Source: Sinomonas humi
Lineage (GTDB): Bacteria > Actinomycetota > Actinomycetes > Actinomycetales > Micrococcaceae
DNA length: 64,000 nt
NCBI RefSeq assembly: GCF_000802235.1
Contig: NZ_JTDL01000144.1
Location: 62,001-126,000, forward strand
Direction of reading: 5' to 3'
In this document: piece after piece, positions 26,554-35,721 of the stretch
Position numbering within the stretch: the first letter of the stretch is position 1
Layout of the letters: each line of letters starts with the position of its first letter
Notes under the pieces: model-generated
Told to the model about the DNA's origin: nothing
Database searches by the model: none
Seen by the model: the letters and a program-made list of their open reading frames with translations, nothing else
Translations under genes and position numbers: made by a program

Positions 26554-27975
26554 GTGAGCACATCAACCAGCACCCGCACCCGCCGCCTGCCGGCGTGGGC
26601 GACGTCGTTCGGGACGCAGATCATTGCTGCGCTCTTCGTCGGCGTCATCCTCGGCCTCTTGGCCAAGTTCACCGGCAGCACGTCCGCGAAGCCCAACGGG
26701 CTCGGCGCGACCCTCTCGACAATCGGCAGCAGCTATGTCGCCCTGCTGCAGACCGCCGTCGTCCCCCTCATCTTCACCGCGGTCGTCAGCTCGATCGCCA
26801 ACCTGCGACAGGTATCGAACGCCGCGAAGCTTGCCTGGAACACGCTGCTCTGGTTCGCCATCACGGCCTTCGTCTCGGTCATGATCGGCATCGGTCTCGG
26901 TGTCCTCTTCCAGCCGGGCGCCAACACGGGCATCACCCAGCAGGCGAAGTACTCGGGCAAGACCGGCGACTGGTGGGCCTTCCTCACGGGCCTGTTCCCC
27001 CACAACTTCCTCGGCCTCACCGCCAGCTCGACGGTGGCCGACGGCGGTGCCGTGACCACAAGCGTGAGCTTCAACGTCCTGCAGATCCTCGTGATCGCGA
27101 TCGCGGTCGGGATCGCCGTGCTCAAGATCGGTGCGAAGGCTGATCCGTTCCTCTCGTTCACGCGCTCGGCTCTCGAGATCATCCAGAAGGTCCTCTGGTG
27201 GATCATCCGCATCGCGCCGCTCGGCACGATCGGCCTCCTTGGCAACGCAGTGGCCTCCTACGGCTGGGACACGATCGGCGCCCTCGGGAAGTTCGTCCTC
27301 GCGATCTACGTGGGCCTGGTGCTCGTGCTCTTCGTGTTCTACCCGATCCTCGTCAAGAGCCATGGCCTTTCGATCAAGCAGTATTTCTCGGGGGTATGGC
27401 CGGCCGTGCAGCTCGGGTTCGTCTCGCGCTCGTCGATCGGCACGCTGCCGCTCACGCAGCGCGTGGCCGAGCGCAACCTCGGCGTGCCACAGGGCTACGC
27501 ATCGTTTGCCGTGCCGCTCGGGGCTACCACCAAGATGGACGGCTGCGCCGCGATCTACCCGGCCGTCGCCTCGATCTTCGTGGCGCAGTTCTTCGGACTG
27601 CACCTCGACTTCAGCCAGTACCTGCTCATCGTGATCGTCTCCGTCCTGGGCTCGGCCGCCACCGCTGGGACGACGGGCGCCGTCGTCATGCTCACCCTGA
27701 CGCTCTCGACGCTCGGCCTGCCGCTCGCCGGCGTCGGCCTCTTGCTCGCCATCGACCCGATCCTCGACATGGGCCGGACCGGAGTCAACGTCGCGGGCCA
27801 GGCCCTAGTGCCGACGATTGTCGCGAAGCGCCAGCGCATCCTCGACCTCGACCTCTACAACGCGAAGCGCTCGCGGACTGCCTTCTCTGACGACACCGAG
27901 AACGAAGAGAGTGCGCGCGGGAACGAGCAGGGCGCTCAGACCGCAAACGACGGCGGTTTGGTCGCCGCCCGCTGA
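26554..27975 (+). CDS. Dicarboxylate/amino acid:cation symporter (DAACS)
   Basis: 473 residues of the sodium:dicarboxylate symporter (SDF, GltP/DctA) fold with eight membrane helices and two hairpins. Markers: serine-rich hairpin SRSSIGTLP, TM7 segment GATTKMDGCA (usually NMDGT), and TM8 DMGRTGVNVAG with the substrate Arg and Asn. The Lys and Cys in KMDGCA suggest a preference other than glutamate, such as cystine or another amino acid. GTG 26554 has AAGGTG 5 bases upstream. Long charged C-terminal tail (about 430-473). Nearby repeats and TetR gene appear unrelated. Confidence 0.88.
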   Translation: MSTSTSTRTRRLPAWATSFGTQIIAALFVGVILGLLAKFTGSTSAKPNGLGATLSTIGSSYVALLQTAVVPLIFTAVVSSIANLRQVSNAAKLAWNTLLWFAITAFVSVMIGIGLGVLFQPGANTGITQQAKYSGKTGDWWAFLTGLFPHNFLGLTASSTVADGGAVTTSVSFNVLQILVIAIAVGIAVLKIGAKADPFLSFTRSALEIIQKVLWWIIRIAPLGTIGLLGNAVASYGWDTIGALGKFVLAIYVGLVLVLFVFYPILVKSHGLSIKQYFSGVWPAVQLGFVSRSSIGTLPLTQRVAERNLGVPQGYASFAVPLGATTKMDGCAAIYPAVASIFVAQFFGLHLDFSQYLLIVIVSVLGSAATAGTTGAVVMLTLTLSTLGLPLAGVGLLLAIDPILDMGRTGVNVAGQALVPTIVAKRQRILDLDLYNAKRSRTAFSDDTENEESARGNEQGAQTANDGGLVAAR

Positions 27976-28097
27976 CCTCCCCGCGAGGCCACTTCTGGCG
28001 AACAACACCTGCTTCATCTCCGGCCGTTGGGTCGCGCTCGGCATGGGCGCGGCCCAACGGCCTTTGCTTGCTTGAATCTGGCCTCTCCTTGGCGCAT

Positions 28098-28174
28098 AAG
28101 TGGCGAGTCGGCGCGAGAGAAATGGCCACGCGTCGGGGGAAGAAGTGGCCACTCGTCGGGGGAAGAAGTGGCCG
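28098..28174 (+). repeat. Repeat family C: AAGTGGCC array
   Basis: Four copies of A(A/G)(G/A)TGGC(C/G) at 28098, 28121, 28143 and 28166 (period 22-23), the middle two extended as AAGTGGCCACTCGTCGGGG. It lies downstream of the symporter gene, in its sense direction. The same element recurs after the biotin carboxylase gene at 34097-34190. Confidence 0.75.
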
Positions 28175-28221
28175 ATCCTCGGAAGCGAAGCCGCCAAGGA
28201 GGCGAGAGCCTTCGTATCGAA

Positions 28222-28254
28222 TTTGCACAGAGTGCAAACTTGCACTTAGTGTAA
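28222..28254. promoter_or_regulatory. Twin operators overlapping the tetR promoter
   Basis: TTTGCAC-AGA-GTGCAAA (28222-28238, perfect) and TTGCAC-TTA-GTGTAA (28240-28254, one mismatch). TTGCAC at 28223-28228 could be the -35 and TAGTGT at 28247-28252 the -10, 6 bases before the GTG. This fits autorepression of the tetR-MMPL pair. Confidence 0.7.
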
Positions 28255-28258
28255 TGGG

Positions 28259-28879
28259 GTGACATCTTCCCTCGAGACCCCGTCCCGCCGCGAGCTCAAC
28301 AAGGCCGCGACGCGACAGTCGATCGTCCTCGCCGCGATGCAGCTTGCCCAGGAGCGCGGTCTCGGTGGCTTCACGGTCGAAGAGATCGCCGATGCAGTTG
28401 GCATCTCGCGCCGGACGTTCTTCAACTACTTCTCGAGCGCCGAGGAAGCCATCGCCGCGCCGACCTTCGGCTTCCTCGACGCCGCCCTCGACCGGTTCCG
28501 CGATCGCCCCAAAGGCGAGCCGCTCCTCGAGTCGGTCATCCAGATCCTGCTGGCCTTGGCTGACAACGAGTTCATCGAGCCCATGGCCCAGTCGTTCCTC
28601 GTCTCGCATGGAAACGAGCCCGCGATCCGGTACCAGCTGCAGGCCTTCGACGAATGCAGCGACAAGATCGTCACGGCGATCCGCGAGCGCGAAGGCGATT
28701 CCCTCGACGACGTCTACGTCCATGCGCTGGCGGGTTCGGTCATGTCCTGCGGCAAAGCCGCGCTCGAGGTGTGGCTCGCCGAACGCGGAGCCGACCTCTC
28801 GCCGTCGTCCCTCGACCGCTTGCGCGGGCTGCTCATGGCCTCGTTCGAGCACCTGAAGTCCGGCTTCGCCGCCCCCTGA
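28259..28879 (+). CDS. TetR-family transcriptional repressor
   Basis: 206 residues. N-terminal helix-turn-helix GGFTVEEIADAVGISRRTFFNYFSSAEEAI is typical TetR; the C-terminal ligand domain starts near residue 75. GTG 28259 is 6 bases past a TAGTGT box and directly after two copies of a TTGCACnnnGTGCAA operator, so it probably represses itself. The MMPL transporter gene begins 52 bases downstream on the same strand and is the likely co-regulated target. Inducing ligand unknown. Confidence 0.92.
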   Translation: MTSSLETPSRRELNKAATRQSIVLAAMQLAQERGLGGFTVEEIADAVGISRRTFFNYFSSAEEAIAAPTFGFLDAALDRFRDRPKGEPLLESVIQILLALADNEFIEPMAQSFLVSHGNEPAIRYQLQAFDECSDKIVTAIREREGDSLDDVYVHALAGSVMSCGKAALEVWLAERGADLSPSSLDRLRGLLMASFEHLKSGFAAP

Positions 28880-28931
28880 GCCGCGCGGCCCATTCCTTCC
28901 CCTTCCACAAAAACCCTCCCGAGAAGGCATC

Positions 28932-31442
28932 ATGGCTACTCTCCTCTATCGCCTCGGCCGGTTCGCCTACGACCGCCGCTGGCTCGTCGTCTCGCTCTGG
29001 TTCGTGGTGCTGCTCGCCGTCGGCGGGTCGGCTGCCGCGTTCCACGGGGCCCTGAGCAACTCGTTCCAGATCCCCGGCACCGAGACTCAGCGCATGCTCG
29101 ACAAGCTCCAGACCGACCTGCCCTCCTCTGCAGGCGGCAGCGCGACGATCGTCTTCGAATCGCCCAACTCCGCGTTCACGGCAGACCAGAAGCAAGGCAT
29201 CACCGATGCGCTGGCCAAGATCAAGGGGCTCGACGGCGTCCAGAACGTCACCGACCCGTTCGCCACGCAAGCGCAGCTCGACAACGCGACGACCCAGCTG
29301 GCTTCGGGCCAGAAGCAGCTCGCCGCGGCCGAGGCCCAGCTCACCGCCGGGCAGCAGCAGCTGGATGCGGAGCGCAAGCAGCTCGCCGCGAGCGGCCTCC
29401 CGCAGTCCGCGATCACGAGTGCGACGGCGGGAGCCCAGGCCAAGCTCGACTCCGGGGCTGCGCAGCTCGCGCAGCAGAAGGCGAGCCTTGCGCTCGGCGA
29501 GCGGCAGGCGCAGGCCTCGCAGGGCCTGCGGTTCGTCTCGACGGACGGCAAGGCGGCCATCGCAACGATCCAGTTCACGAAGTCCACTGATGCGCTGCCG
29601 AGCAGCCTGCGCGACGAGGTCCAGAGCCTCGCCCAGGTCCCGGGCGTCAACTCCTATGCGAGCAAGGAGCTGACCCAGGACATCTCCCAGCTGTTCGGCA
29701 CGTCTGAGGCGACCGGCGTGATCATCGCCGCGATCGTCCTGCTCGTCATGCTCGGAACGTTCGTCGCAGCAGGCCTTCCCCTGCTCATGGCGCTCGTGGG
29801 GGTCGGCGTCGGCGTCGGCGGCACGTTCGCGCTCACGGGCCTCGTCCAGATGAGCTCGACCACCCCGATGCTCGGCCTCATGCTCGGCCTCGCCGTCGGC
29901 ATCGACTACTCGCTCTTCATCGTCAACCGCCACCGCACCCAGCTCCTTCGGGGCATGCCGCCCAGGGAGTCGATCGCCCTCGCGATCGGAACCTCGGGCA
30001 ACGCCGTCCTGTTCGCGGGGATCACGGTCATCATCGCCCTTGCGGCCCTCGTGGTCCCCGGGCTGCCGTTCCTGAGCGTCATGGGCATCGCAGCGGCCGC
30101 GACCGTGGCAGTGGCTGTCCTCGTGGCCGTGACCTTGCTTCCAGCCGTCCTCGCCTTCGCCGGCCGGCGCATCATCTCGAAGCGACGCTGGGCGAAGGCC
30201 GACGCCGAGAACGCCCGATTCGCCAGCGCGAACGAAGGCGAAGGCGGCGCAGCGAGAAGCGCCGAGGAGGCGCGCGTGGACGCTGCCAAGTCCCAGCGGG
30301 GCTGGGGCGGCTGGGTCACGCGGCATCCGTGGATCGCGCTCGTCGCATCGATCGTCGTCCTCGGCGCGCTTGCGCTGCCGGCGGCCCAGCTCCGCCTCGC
30401 TCTTCCCGACGGCGGCTCCGAGCCGGTGGATTCGAGCGCGTACAAGGCCTACGAGGCCACGGGCAAATACTTCGGCCAAGGCATGACCGGGCCGATCATC
30501 GTGGTGGGCGAGCTGCCCGCAGGCCTCGACGCGACAGCTGCGAAGACGAAGGAATACGACGTCGCCGACCAGCTCCGCTCCGTCGCGAACGTCACTGCCG
30601 CCGTGCCGGTGGCCCTCAGCGAGAATCGCCAGACCGCCGTCTTCCAGGTCATCCCGACGGACGGCCCGGCGAGCGCGAGCACCGTCCAAGTGGTCAGCGA
30701 CCTGCGGGCCAAGGGCGCGCAGATCCGGTCCCAGACCGGGGTCACGATCGGCCTCACCGGCCAGACCGCCGCGAACGTCGATGTCTCCTCGAAGCTCGCT
30801 GACGCCCTCCCGCCGTACCTCGCGATCGTCGTCGGGCTCTCCCTCGTGCTCCTGCTCCTTGTATTCCGCTCGCTCCTGGTCCCGCTGCTCGCAACAGGAG
30901 GCTTCCTGCTCTCCCTCGGCGCGGCGTTCGGAGCTGTCGTGGCGGTCTACCAGTGGGGCTGGCTCGGGCCTGTGTTCGACGTCACCCATCCCGGCGCAGT
31001 TCTGAGCTTCCTGCCGATCCTGCTCATCGGCATCCTGTTCGGGCTCGCGATGGACTACCAGGTGTTCATCACCTCCGGGATCCGCGAGGCGTATGTCCAC
31101 GGCCAGGAGGCGCACCTCGCCGTGCAGACGGGGTTCCGGCACGCTGCCCGCGTCGTGACCGCGGCCGCGATCATCATGGTGAGCGTGTTCGCCGGCTTCA
31201 TCTTCAGCCATGTCACGATGATCCGGCCTCTCGGCTTCGCCCTGGCGCTGGGCGTGCTGCTCGATGCCTTCGTGGTGCGCATGACCCTCGTCCCCGCCGT
31301 CATGCGCCTCATCGGGCGCGGCGCCTGGTGGCTGCCGCGGTGGCTTGCACGGCTCCTGCCGGACCTCGACATCGAGGGCGCGAAGCTCGAGCGGACGACG
31401 GCGGAAAGCGCGCCGCGCGAGACCGCCGGCGCCGCGCTGTAA
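28932..31442 (+). CDS. MMPL-family (RND) transporter
   Basis: 836 residues. Two halves, each with one membrane helix, an extracytoplasmic domain and a five-helix bundle. The first bundle has GLAVGIDYSLFIVNRHR and the second FGLAMDYQVFITSGIREAYVHG, the MMPL D-Y pairs used for proton coupling. The first extracytoplasmic loop contains a long Q/A/L-rich predicted coiled coil (about residues 118-200). Family members export lipids, siderophores or drugs; here pairing with a TetR repressor suggests inducible efflux. ATG 28932 has GAGAAGG upstream. A long open frame on the opposite strand is a shadow. Confidence 0.93.
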   Translation: MATLLYRLGRFAYDRRWLVVSLWFVVLLAVGGSAAAFHGALSNSFQIPGTETQRMLDKLQTDLPSSAGGSATIVFESPNSAFTADQKQGITDALAKIKGLDGVQNVTDPFATQAQLDNATTQLASGQKQLAAAEAQLTAGQQQLDAERKQLAASGLPQSAITSATAGAQAKLDSGAAQLAQQKASLALGERQAQASQGLRFVSTDGKAAIATIQFTKSTDALPSSLRDEVQSLAQVPGVNSYASKELTQDISQLFGTSEATGVIIAAIVLLVMLGTFVAAGLPLLMALVGVGVGVGGTFALTGLVQMSSTTPMLGLMLGLAVGIDYSLFIVNRHRTQLLRGMPPRESIALAIGTSGNAVLFAGITVIIALAALVVPGLPFLSVMGIAAAATVAVAVLVAVTLLPAVLAFAGRRIISKRRWAKADAENARFASANEGEGGAARSAEEARVDAAKSQRGWGGWVTRHPWIALVASIVVLGALALPAAQLRLALPDGGSEPVDSSAYKAYEATGKYFGQGMTGPIIVVGELPAGLDATAAKTKEYDVADQLRSVANVTAAVPVALSENRQTAVFQVIPTDGPASASTVQVVSDLRAKGAQIRSQTGVTIGLTGQTAANVDVSSKLADALPPYLAIVVGLSLVLLLLVFRSLLVPLLATGGFLLSLGAAFGAVVAVYQWGWLGPVFDVTHPGAVLSFLPILLIGILFGLAMDYQVFITSGIREAYVHGQEAHLAVQTGFRHAARVVTAAAIIMVSVFAGFIFSHVTMIRPLGFALALGVLLDAFVVRMTLVPAVMRLIGRGAWWLPRWLARLLPDLDIEGAKLERTTAESAPRETAGAAL

Positions 31443-31474
31443 GCACCTCAGGCGCCGGAAGGCGGAGACGGGGC

Positions 31475-31480
31475 TAGGCT
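31475..31480 (+). promoter_or_regulatory. -10 box for leaderless maf
   Basis: TAGGCT, 7 bases before GTG 31488. Confidence 0.5.
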
Positions 31481-31487
31481 GGGCGGC

Positions 31488-32171
31488 GTGACTACCACGC
31501 CGCCCAGCCCTTTCTCGCCCTCCGGATCCGCTCGCGAAGAGCTGGCCCCGCTCGTCCTCGCCTCCAAGTCGCCGGCGCGGACGAAGCTCCTGACCGAGGC
31601 TGGGATTCCGCACCGCATCGTTCTCTCGTCGGTCGACGAAGAGGCGGTCGCAGCGGCGCACCCCGACGCCACTCCGGGTGAGACGGCACTCCTGCTGGCC
31701 CGCGCCAAGGCCGAGGCCGTCGCGACCCTCCCCGAGGCCGAGGGCGCACTCGTGCTGGGCTGCGACTCGGTCTTCGAGTTCGACGGCGAGGCCCTCGGCA
31801 AGCCGTACACGGCCGAGGTCGCGATCGAACGCCTACGGGCGATGAGCGGCCGCACCGGCACCCTGCACACCGGCCATTGGCTCGTGGACTGCCGCGACGG
31901 CGTGCTCTCGGACGAGGGCGAGCTCTCCTCGGCCCTTGTCGAGTTCACGGTGATGTCCGACGACGAGATCGCAGCCTACGTCGCGACCGGCGAGCCCCTG
32001 CATTGCGCGGGCTCGTTCACGATCGACGGGTTCGGCGGAGCGTTCCTGGCCCGGGTCGAGGGTGACCCGCACACCGTGATCGGCCTCTCGATCTCGACGC
32101 TCCGCTCGCTCCTGGCACGAGCCGGAGTCGCGGTGACGGATTTCTGGCGACCCGCCGTCGTCGCCCGCTGA
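31488..32171 (+). CDS. maf: Maf-like nucleoside triphosphate pyrophosphatase
   Basis: 227 residues. Hydrolyses non-canonical or modified NTPs (dTTP, UTP, m7GTP types) to monophosphates. Recognised by LVLASKSPARTKLL (family LASxSPRR), SSVDEEAVAA, GCDSVFEFDGEALGKP and CAGSFTIDGFGGAFLARVEGDPHTVIGL. The second Arg of the SPRR motif is replaced (SPARTKLL). GTG start with TAGGCT 7 bases before, so leaderless. Next to the biotin carboxylase gene, as in many actinobacteria. Confidence 0.92.
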   Translation: MTTTPPSPFSPSGSAREELAPLVLASKSPARTKLLTEAGIPHRIVLSSVDEEAVAAAHPDATPGETALLLARAKAEAVATLPEAEGALVLGCDSVFEFDGEALGKPYTAEVAIERLRAMSGRTGTLHTGHWLVDCRDGVLSDEGELSSALVEFTVMSDDEIAAYVATGEPLHCAGSFTIDGFGGAFLARVEGDPHTVIGLSISTLRSLLARAGVAVTDFWRPAVVAR

Positions 32172-32198
32172 GCCGACGCCCGCGCCGCCGGCCACTGA

Positions 32199-32217
32199 TT
32201 TGTAGGACCTCCACAAA
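32199..32217. promoter_or_regulatory. Palindrome upstream of the biotin carboxylase gene
   Basis: TTTGTAGGACCTCCACAAA, an imperfect palindrome related to the TGTAGG-n3-CCTACA site at 22275-22289. About 60 bases upstream of the TAGGCT -10 box at 32278-32283. Confidence 0.5.
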
Positions 32218-32277
32218 GGATCGCCGTCTCCCCCGCTGAATGCGCCATCAATATGGGCGATTCCACCAAAGGAGCGC

Positions 32278-32283
32278 TAGGCT
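32278..32283 (+). promoter_or_regulatory. -10 box of the biotin carboxylase gene
   Basis: TAGGCT followed by about 26 bases and the TTG start at 32310, leaving room for the GGAGA ribosome binding site at 32301-32305. The ATG at 32253 lies upstream of this box. Confidence 0.45.
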
Positions 32284-32309
32284 CACGGGGAGCACAGAAC
32301 GGAGAAACC

Positions 32310-34094
32310 TTGTCCCCCAACGCTGGAAGCAGCCCCATCACCAAGGTCCTCATCGCGAACCGCGGCGAGATCGCCGTGCGCGTCATCCGCGCCGCCCGCG
32401 ACGAGGGCATCGCGTCCGTGGCCGTCTACGCGGACCCGGACCGGGACGCGCTGCACGTGCGTCTCGCTGACGAGGCGTTCGCGCTGGGCGGGACGACCGC
32501 CGCCGAGTCGTACCTCATGATGGACAAGATCCTCGAGGCGGCGAGCGCCTCCGGCGCCGACGCGATCCACCCGGGCTACGGCTTCCTCTCGGAGAACGCC
32601 GAGTTTGCGCGTCGCGTCCTCGATGCGGGCCTCACCTGGGTTGGCCCCTCCCCCGAGGCGATCGCGGCGCTCGGCGACAAGGTGAGGGCGCGCCACATCG
32701 CCGAGAAGGTGGGCGCACCTCTCGTCCCGGGCACGAAGGACCCCGTCAACTCAGCCGACGAAGTGCTCGCCTTCGCTGGCGAGTACGGCCTCCCGGTTGC
32801 GATCAAGGCTGCCTACGGCGGCGGCGGGCGCGGCATCAAGGTCGCGCGAACGCTCGAGGAGATCCCCCACCTCTACGAGTCCGCCGTCCGCGAGGCGACG
32901 GCGGCGTTCGGGCGGGGCGAATGCTTCATCGAGCGCTTCCTCGACTCCCCCCGTCACGTCGAGACCCAGTGCCTCGCGGACTCGCGCGGCAACGTCGTCG
33001 TCGTATCGACCCGCGACTGCTCGCTCCAGCGCCGCAACCAGAAGCTCGTCGAGGAGGCGCCAGCGCCGTTCCTGAGCGAGGACCAGACGAAGCGGCTGTA
33101 CGAATCCTCGAAGGCGATCCTCAAGGAGGCCGGCTATCTTGGCGCTGGCACGTGCGAGTTCCTGGTCGGTCAGGACGGCACGATCAGCTTCCTCGAGGTC
33201 AACACGCGCCTCCAGGTCGAGCACTGCGTGTCGGAGGAGGTCACGGGGCTCGACCTCGTGCGCGAACAGTTCCGGCTCGCACGCGGCGAGGAGCTCGGCT
33301 ATGACGACCCCGAGATCCGCGGCCACTCGTTCGAGTTCCGGATCAATGGCGAGGACCCCGGGCGGAACTTCATGCCGGCTCCCGGCACCGTCGAGACCCT
33401 CAAGTACCCGGCCGGCCCGGGCATTCGAGTCGATTCCGGCATCGAGGCCGGTGAGGTGATCAGCGGCAACTTCGACTCCATGCTTGCGAAGCTCGTCGTG
33501 AGCGGTGCGACCCGGCAGCAAGCCCTCGAACGCTCGCGCCGCGCGCTCGACGAACTGGTCATCACCGGCATGCCCACCGTGGTCCCGTTCCACGCCGCCG
33601 TCGTCCGCGACCCCGCCTTCGCGCCGGCTTCCGGCCCATTCAAGGTGCACACGCGGTGGATCGAGACCGAGTTCGAGAACACGATCCCGGCCTGGTCGGG
33701 AACCCCGGGCGCCGCAGCGGACGACGCCGGCGAGCGGCAGAGCGTCGTCGTCGAGGTGGGCGGCAAGCGCCTCGAGGTGACGATCCCGGCTGGCCTCGGC
33801 GGCGTGGCGAAGGTCGGGAAGACCAAGTCGAAGAAGGGCCGCTCCTCGCGGGCAGGCTCCTCGGCCGCCGTCGCGAGCGGCGATGCCCTCACGGCCCCCA
33901 TGCAGGGCACGATCGTCAAGGTCGCCGTCGCGAACGGCGAGCAGGTCGCGGAGGGCGATCTCGTCGTCGTGCTCGAGGCCATGAAGATGGAGCAGCCGCT
34001 CACGGCGCACCGAGCGGGAACCGTCCACGGCCTCACGGCCGAGCCGGGGCAGACGGTGTCCGCGGGATCGGTCATCGCGACGATCGAGGACTGA
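32310..34094 (+). CDS. Acyl-CoA carboxylase alpha subunit: biotin carboxylase-BCCP fusion
   Basis: 594 residues from TTG 32310, preferred over ATG 32253 because GGAGA is 5 bases upstream and a TAGGCT box lies between the two. Biotin carboxylase part (about 8-455): [25 protein letters not shown]-grasp loop [13 protein letters not shown], and [11 protein letters not shown] linker with a K/S/G-rich stretch (about 520-535) follows, then BCCP with biotinyl K559 in EAMKMEQ. It supplies carboxybiotin to the carboxyltransferase encoded at 22404 and possibly others (AccA3-like). Biotinylation by birA at 21253. Confidence 0.93.
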   Translation: MSPNAGSSPITKVLIANRGEIAVRVIRAARDEGIASVAVYADPDRDALHVRLADEAFALGGTTAAESYLMMDKILEAASASGADAIHPGYGFLSENAEFARRVLDAGLTWVGPSPEAIAALGDKVRARHIAEKVGAPLVPGTKDPVNSADEVLAFAGEYGLPVAIKAAYGGGGRGIKVARTLEEIPHLYESAVREATAAFGRGECFIERFLDSPRHVETQCLADSRGNVVVVSTRDCSLQRRNQKLVEEAPAPFLSEDQTKRLYESSKAILKEAGYLGAGTCEFLVGQDGTISFLEVNTRLQVEHCVSEEVTGLDLVREQFRLARGEELGYDDPEIRGHSFEFRINGEDPGRNFMPAPGTVETLKYPAGPGIRVDSGIEAGEVISGNFDSMLAKLVVSGATRQQALERSRRALDELVITGMPTVVPFHAAVVRDPAFAPASGPFKVHTRWIETEFENTIPAWSGTPGAAADDAGERQSVVVEVGGKRLEVTIPAGLGGVAKVGKTKSKKGRSSRAGSSAAVASGDALTAPMQGTIVKVAVANGEQVAEGDLVVVLEAMKMEQPLTAHRAGTVHGLTAEPGQTVSAGSVIATIED

Positions 34095-34110
34095 CCACTC
34101 GTCGAGCGAG

Positions 34111-34148
34111 AAGTGGCCCCTCGTCGGAACGCCGACGAGGGGCCACTT
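34111..34148 (+). terminator. 17-base-stem hairpin after the biotin carboxylase gene
   Basis: AAGTGGCCCCTCGTCGG / CCGACGAGGGGCCACTT, perfect, with a 4-base loop (AACG), 16 bases past the stop. It is built from two inverted copies of repeat family C and lies between convergent genes, so it can act in both directions. Confidence 0.8.
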
Positions 34149-34190
34149 TCGTACCGACGAGGGCCACATCTCGGAGAACGAGGGGCCGGA
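34149..34190. repeat. Further family C copies
   Basis: CGACGAGGGCCACATCTCGG and a GAGGGGCCGGATCTCGGC copy follow the hairpin; in minus-strand sense they read as the gene-sense form for the convergent transporter. Confidence 0.6.
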
Positions 34191-34207
34191 TCTCGGCGAA
34201 AACGCAC

Positions 34208-35623
34208 TCAGGCCGAGATGTTGTCCTCGAAGTTGCGATCCTTCGTCTCTCGGGTGAGCAGCAGGGCTACGAGCGTGAGGACGGCAGCGACGGCGAGGTA
34301 CACGCCCACGAGCACCGTGCTGCCCTTGCCTGCCTGCCACAGCGCGATCGCGACGAACGAGGCCGGCGCCGCGCCGATGACCGAGGACAGGTTGTACGCG
34401 ATCGCCGAGCCCGTGTAGCGGACGTTGGCAGGGAAGAGCTCGGGCAGAATCGCGGCCATCGGCCCGAATGTGGCGCCCATGAGGGTGAAGCCGACGATGA
34501 GGCGGACCATGGCCGCAGCTGTGCCCGGCCCGAACATGAGGCCCCACAGAAGACCGAACGCGAGGATGCCGACGGTCACCCAGATGAGGAACTTCCGGCG
34601 TCCGTACTTTTCGGCGAGCGGCCCGGACACCACGGTGAACACGCCGAAGAACACGACTCCGATGATGAGCATCCAGAGGAACAGGCCGCGATCGATGCCG
34701 AGCCCCGGCACGAATGACGACGGGTTGAACTTCTGGCCCGCCTTCTCGGCCGCCGCGCGAGCCACCTCGAGCTTGTTCGTCGCGGTCCCGTACGTGAGGG
34801 TGAAGCTGGTCGTGAGGTAGAAGAGCACGTAGGTCGCGAGCATGATGAACGTTCCCGCGATCACGGCGCGCCAGTGGTGCTTGAACGTTGCCACGAGCGG
34901 GAGCTTGGCGACCTTGTCCTCGTCGATGACCTTCTGGAACGAGGTGCTCTCGACAAGCTTGAGGCGGACATACAGGCCAATCGCCACCATCACGATGCTG
35001 AACAGGAACGGGATGCGCCAGCCGAAGTCCTCGAACTGCTTCGTGGTGAGGAAGGTGTTCATGATCACGTACATGGTGTTCGCGATGATGAAGCCGATCG
35101 GCGCGCCGAGCTGGGGGAAGGTTCCCCACACGGCGCGCTTGTTGGCGGGTGCGTTCTCAGTCGCGAGCAGCGCGGCACCGGACCACTCACCACCGAGGGC
35201 GAGGCCCTGGAGGAAGCGGAGGACGACGAGGAGCAGCGGGGCGAGGACCATCCATCCGGGCGTCGTGGCAGGCGGGAGGATGCCGACGAAGAACGTCGCG
35301 AGGCCCATGGTGAGGAGCGAGGCGACAAGAGTGCCCTTGCGCCCGAGCTTGTCGCCGAAGTGGCCGAAGATGATCGAGCCGACGGGACGAGCCACGAACG
35401 CGACACCGAAGATCGCGAAGGAACTCAGGATCGCGTTGATGTCCGACGCGCTGGGGAAGAAGAGCTTGGGGAAGACAAGAACCGACGCAGTCGCGTAGGC
35501 GTAGAAGTCGAAGAACTCGATCGTCGTCCCGATGAGGCTCGAGAAGATCACGCGCCCCCGGGTGTTCGCGCCGCTCCCTGTGTTTTGCGGCTTCGCTGCT
35601 TCGGCGACCGCTCTTGTGGCCAT
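34208..35623 (-). CDS. MFS transporter, metabolite:H+ symporter (MHS) family
   Basis: 471 residues, 12 membrane segments. Begins SSLIGTTIEFFDFYAYATASVLVFPKLFFP, the MHS hallmark; loop 2-3 has GHFGDKLGRKGTLVASLLTMG, and LQGLALGGEWSGAALLATE follows. Homologues (ShiA, KgtP, ProP) take up shikimate, ketoglutarate, citrate or betaine; the substrate is not clear here. ATG 35623 with GAAAGG upstream was chosen over a start seven codons earlier. Convergent with the biotin carboxylase gene; its upstream gap contains a GTCCGA palindrome. Confidence 0.88.
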   Translation of the reverse strand: MATRAVAEAAKPQNTGSGANTRGRVIFSSLIGTTIEFFDFYAYATASVLVFPKLFFPSASDINAILSSFAIFGVAFVARPVGSIIFGHFGDKLGRKGTLVASLLTMGLATFFVGILPPATTPGWMVLAPLLLVVLRFLQGLALGGEWSGAALLATENAPANKRAVWGTFPQLGAPIGFIIANTMYVIMNTFLTTKQFEDFGWRIPFLFSIVMVAIGLYVRLKLVESTSFQKVIDEDKVAKLPLVATFKHHWRAVIAGTFIMLATYVLFYLTTSFTLTYGTATNKLEVARAAAEKAGQKFNPSSFVPGLGIDRGLFLWMLIIGVVFFGVFTVVSGPLAEKYGRRKFLIWVTVGILAFGLLWGLMFGPGTAAAMVRLIVGFTLMGATFGPMAAILPELFPANVRYTGSAIAYNLSSVIGAAPASFVAIALWQAGKGSTVLVGVYLAVAAVLTLVALLLTRETKDRNFEDNISA

Positions 35624-35706
35624 GGTGCTCAGTGCCTTTCGCAAAATGCTGGACCCAAGCTGAGAAGTGGGTCCGAAATCTCAGTACGCCTGATCCTATG
35701 AATCGC

Positions 35707-35721
35707 GTCCGATTATCGGAC
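35707..35721. promoter_or_regulatory. GTCCGA palindrome upstream of the MHS transporter
   Basis: GTCCGAT-T-ATCGGAC, perfect 7-base arms. Further GTCCGA half-sites stand at about 35671 and 35727. Candidate operator in the gap between the divergent transporter and narK. Confidence 0.5.

Noticed and set aside
28833-31661. 942-residue open frame opposite the MMPL gene
   Set aside because: It is the complementary-strand shadow of a GC-rich gene: charged, D/R/E-rich low-complexity protein with no domain, while the plus strand encodes a clear MMPL transporter.
32253-32309. ATG start of the biotin carboxylase at 32253
   Set aside because: It lies upstream of the TAGGCT -10 box at 32278 and has no Shine-Dalgarno; TTG 32310 does.
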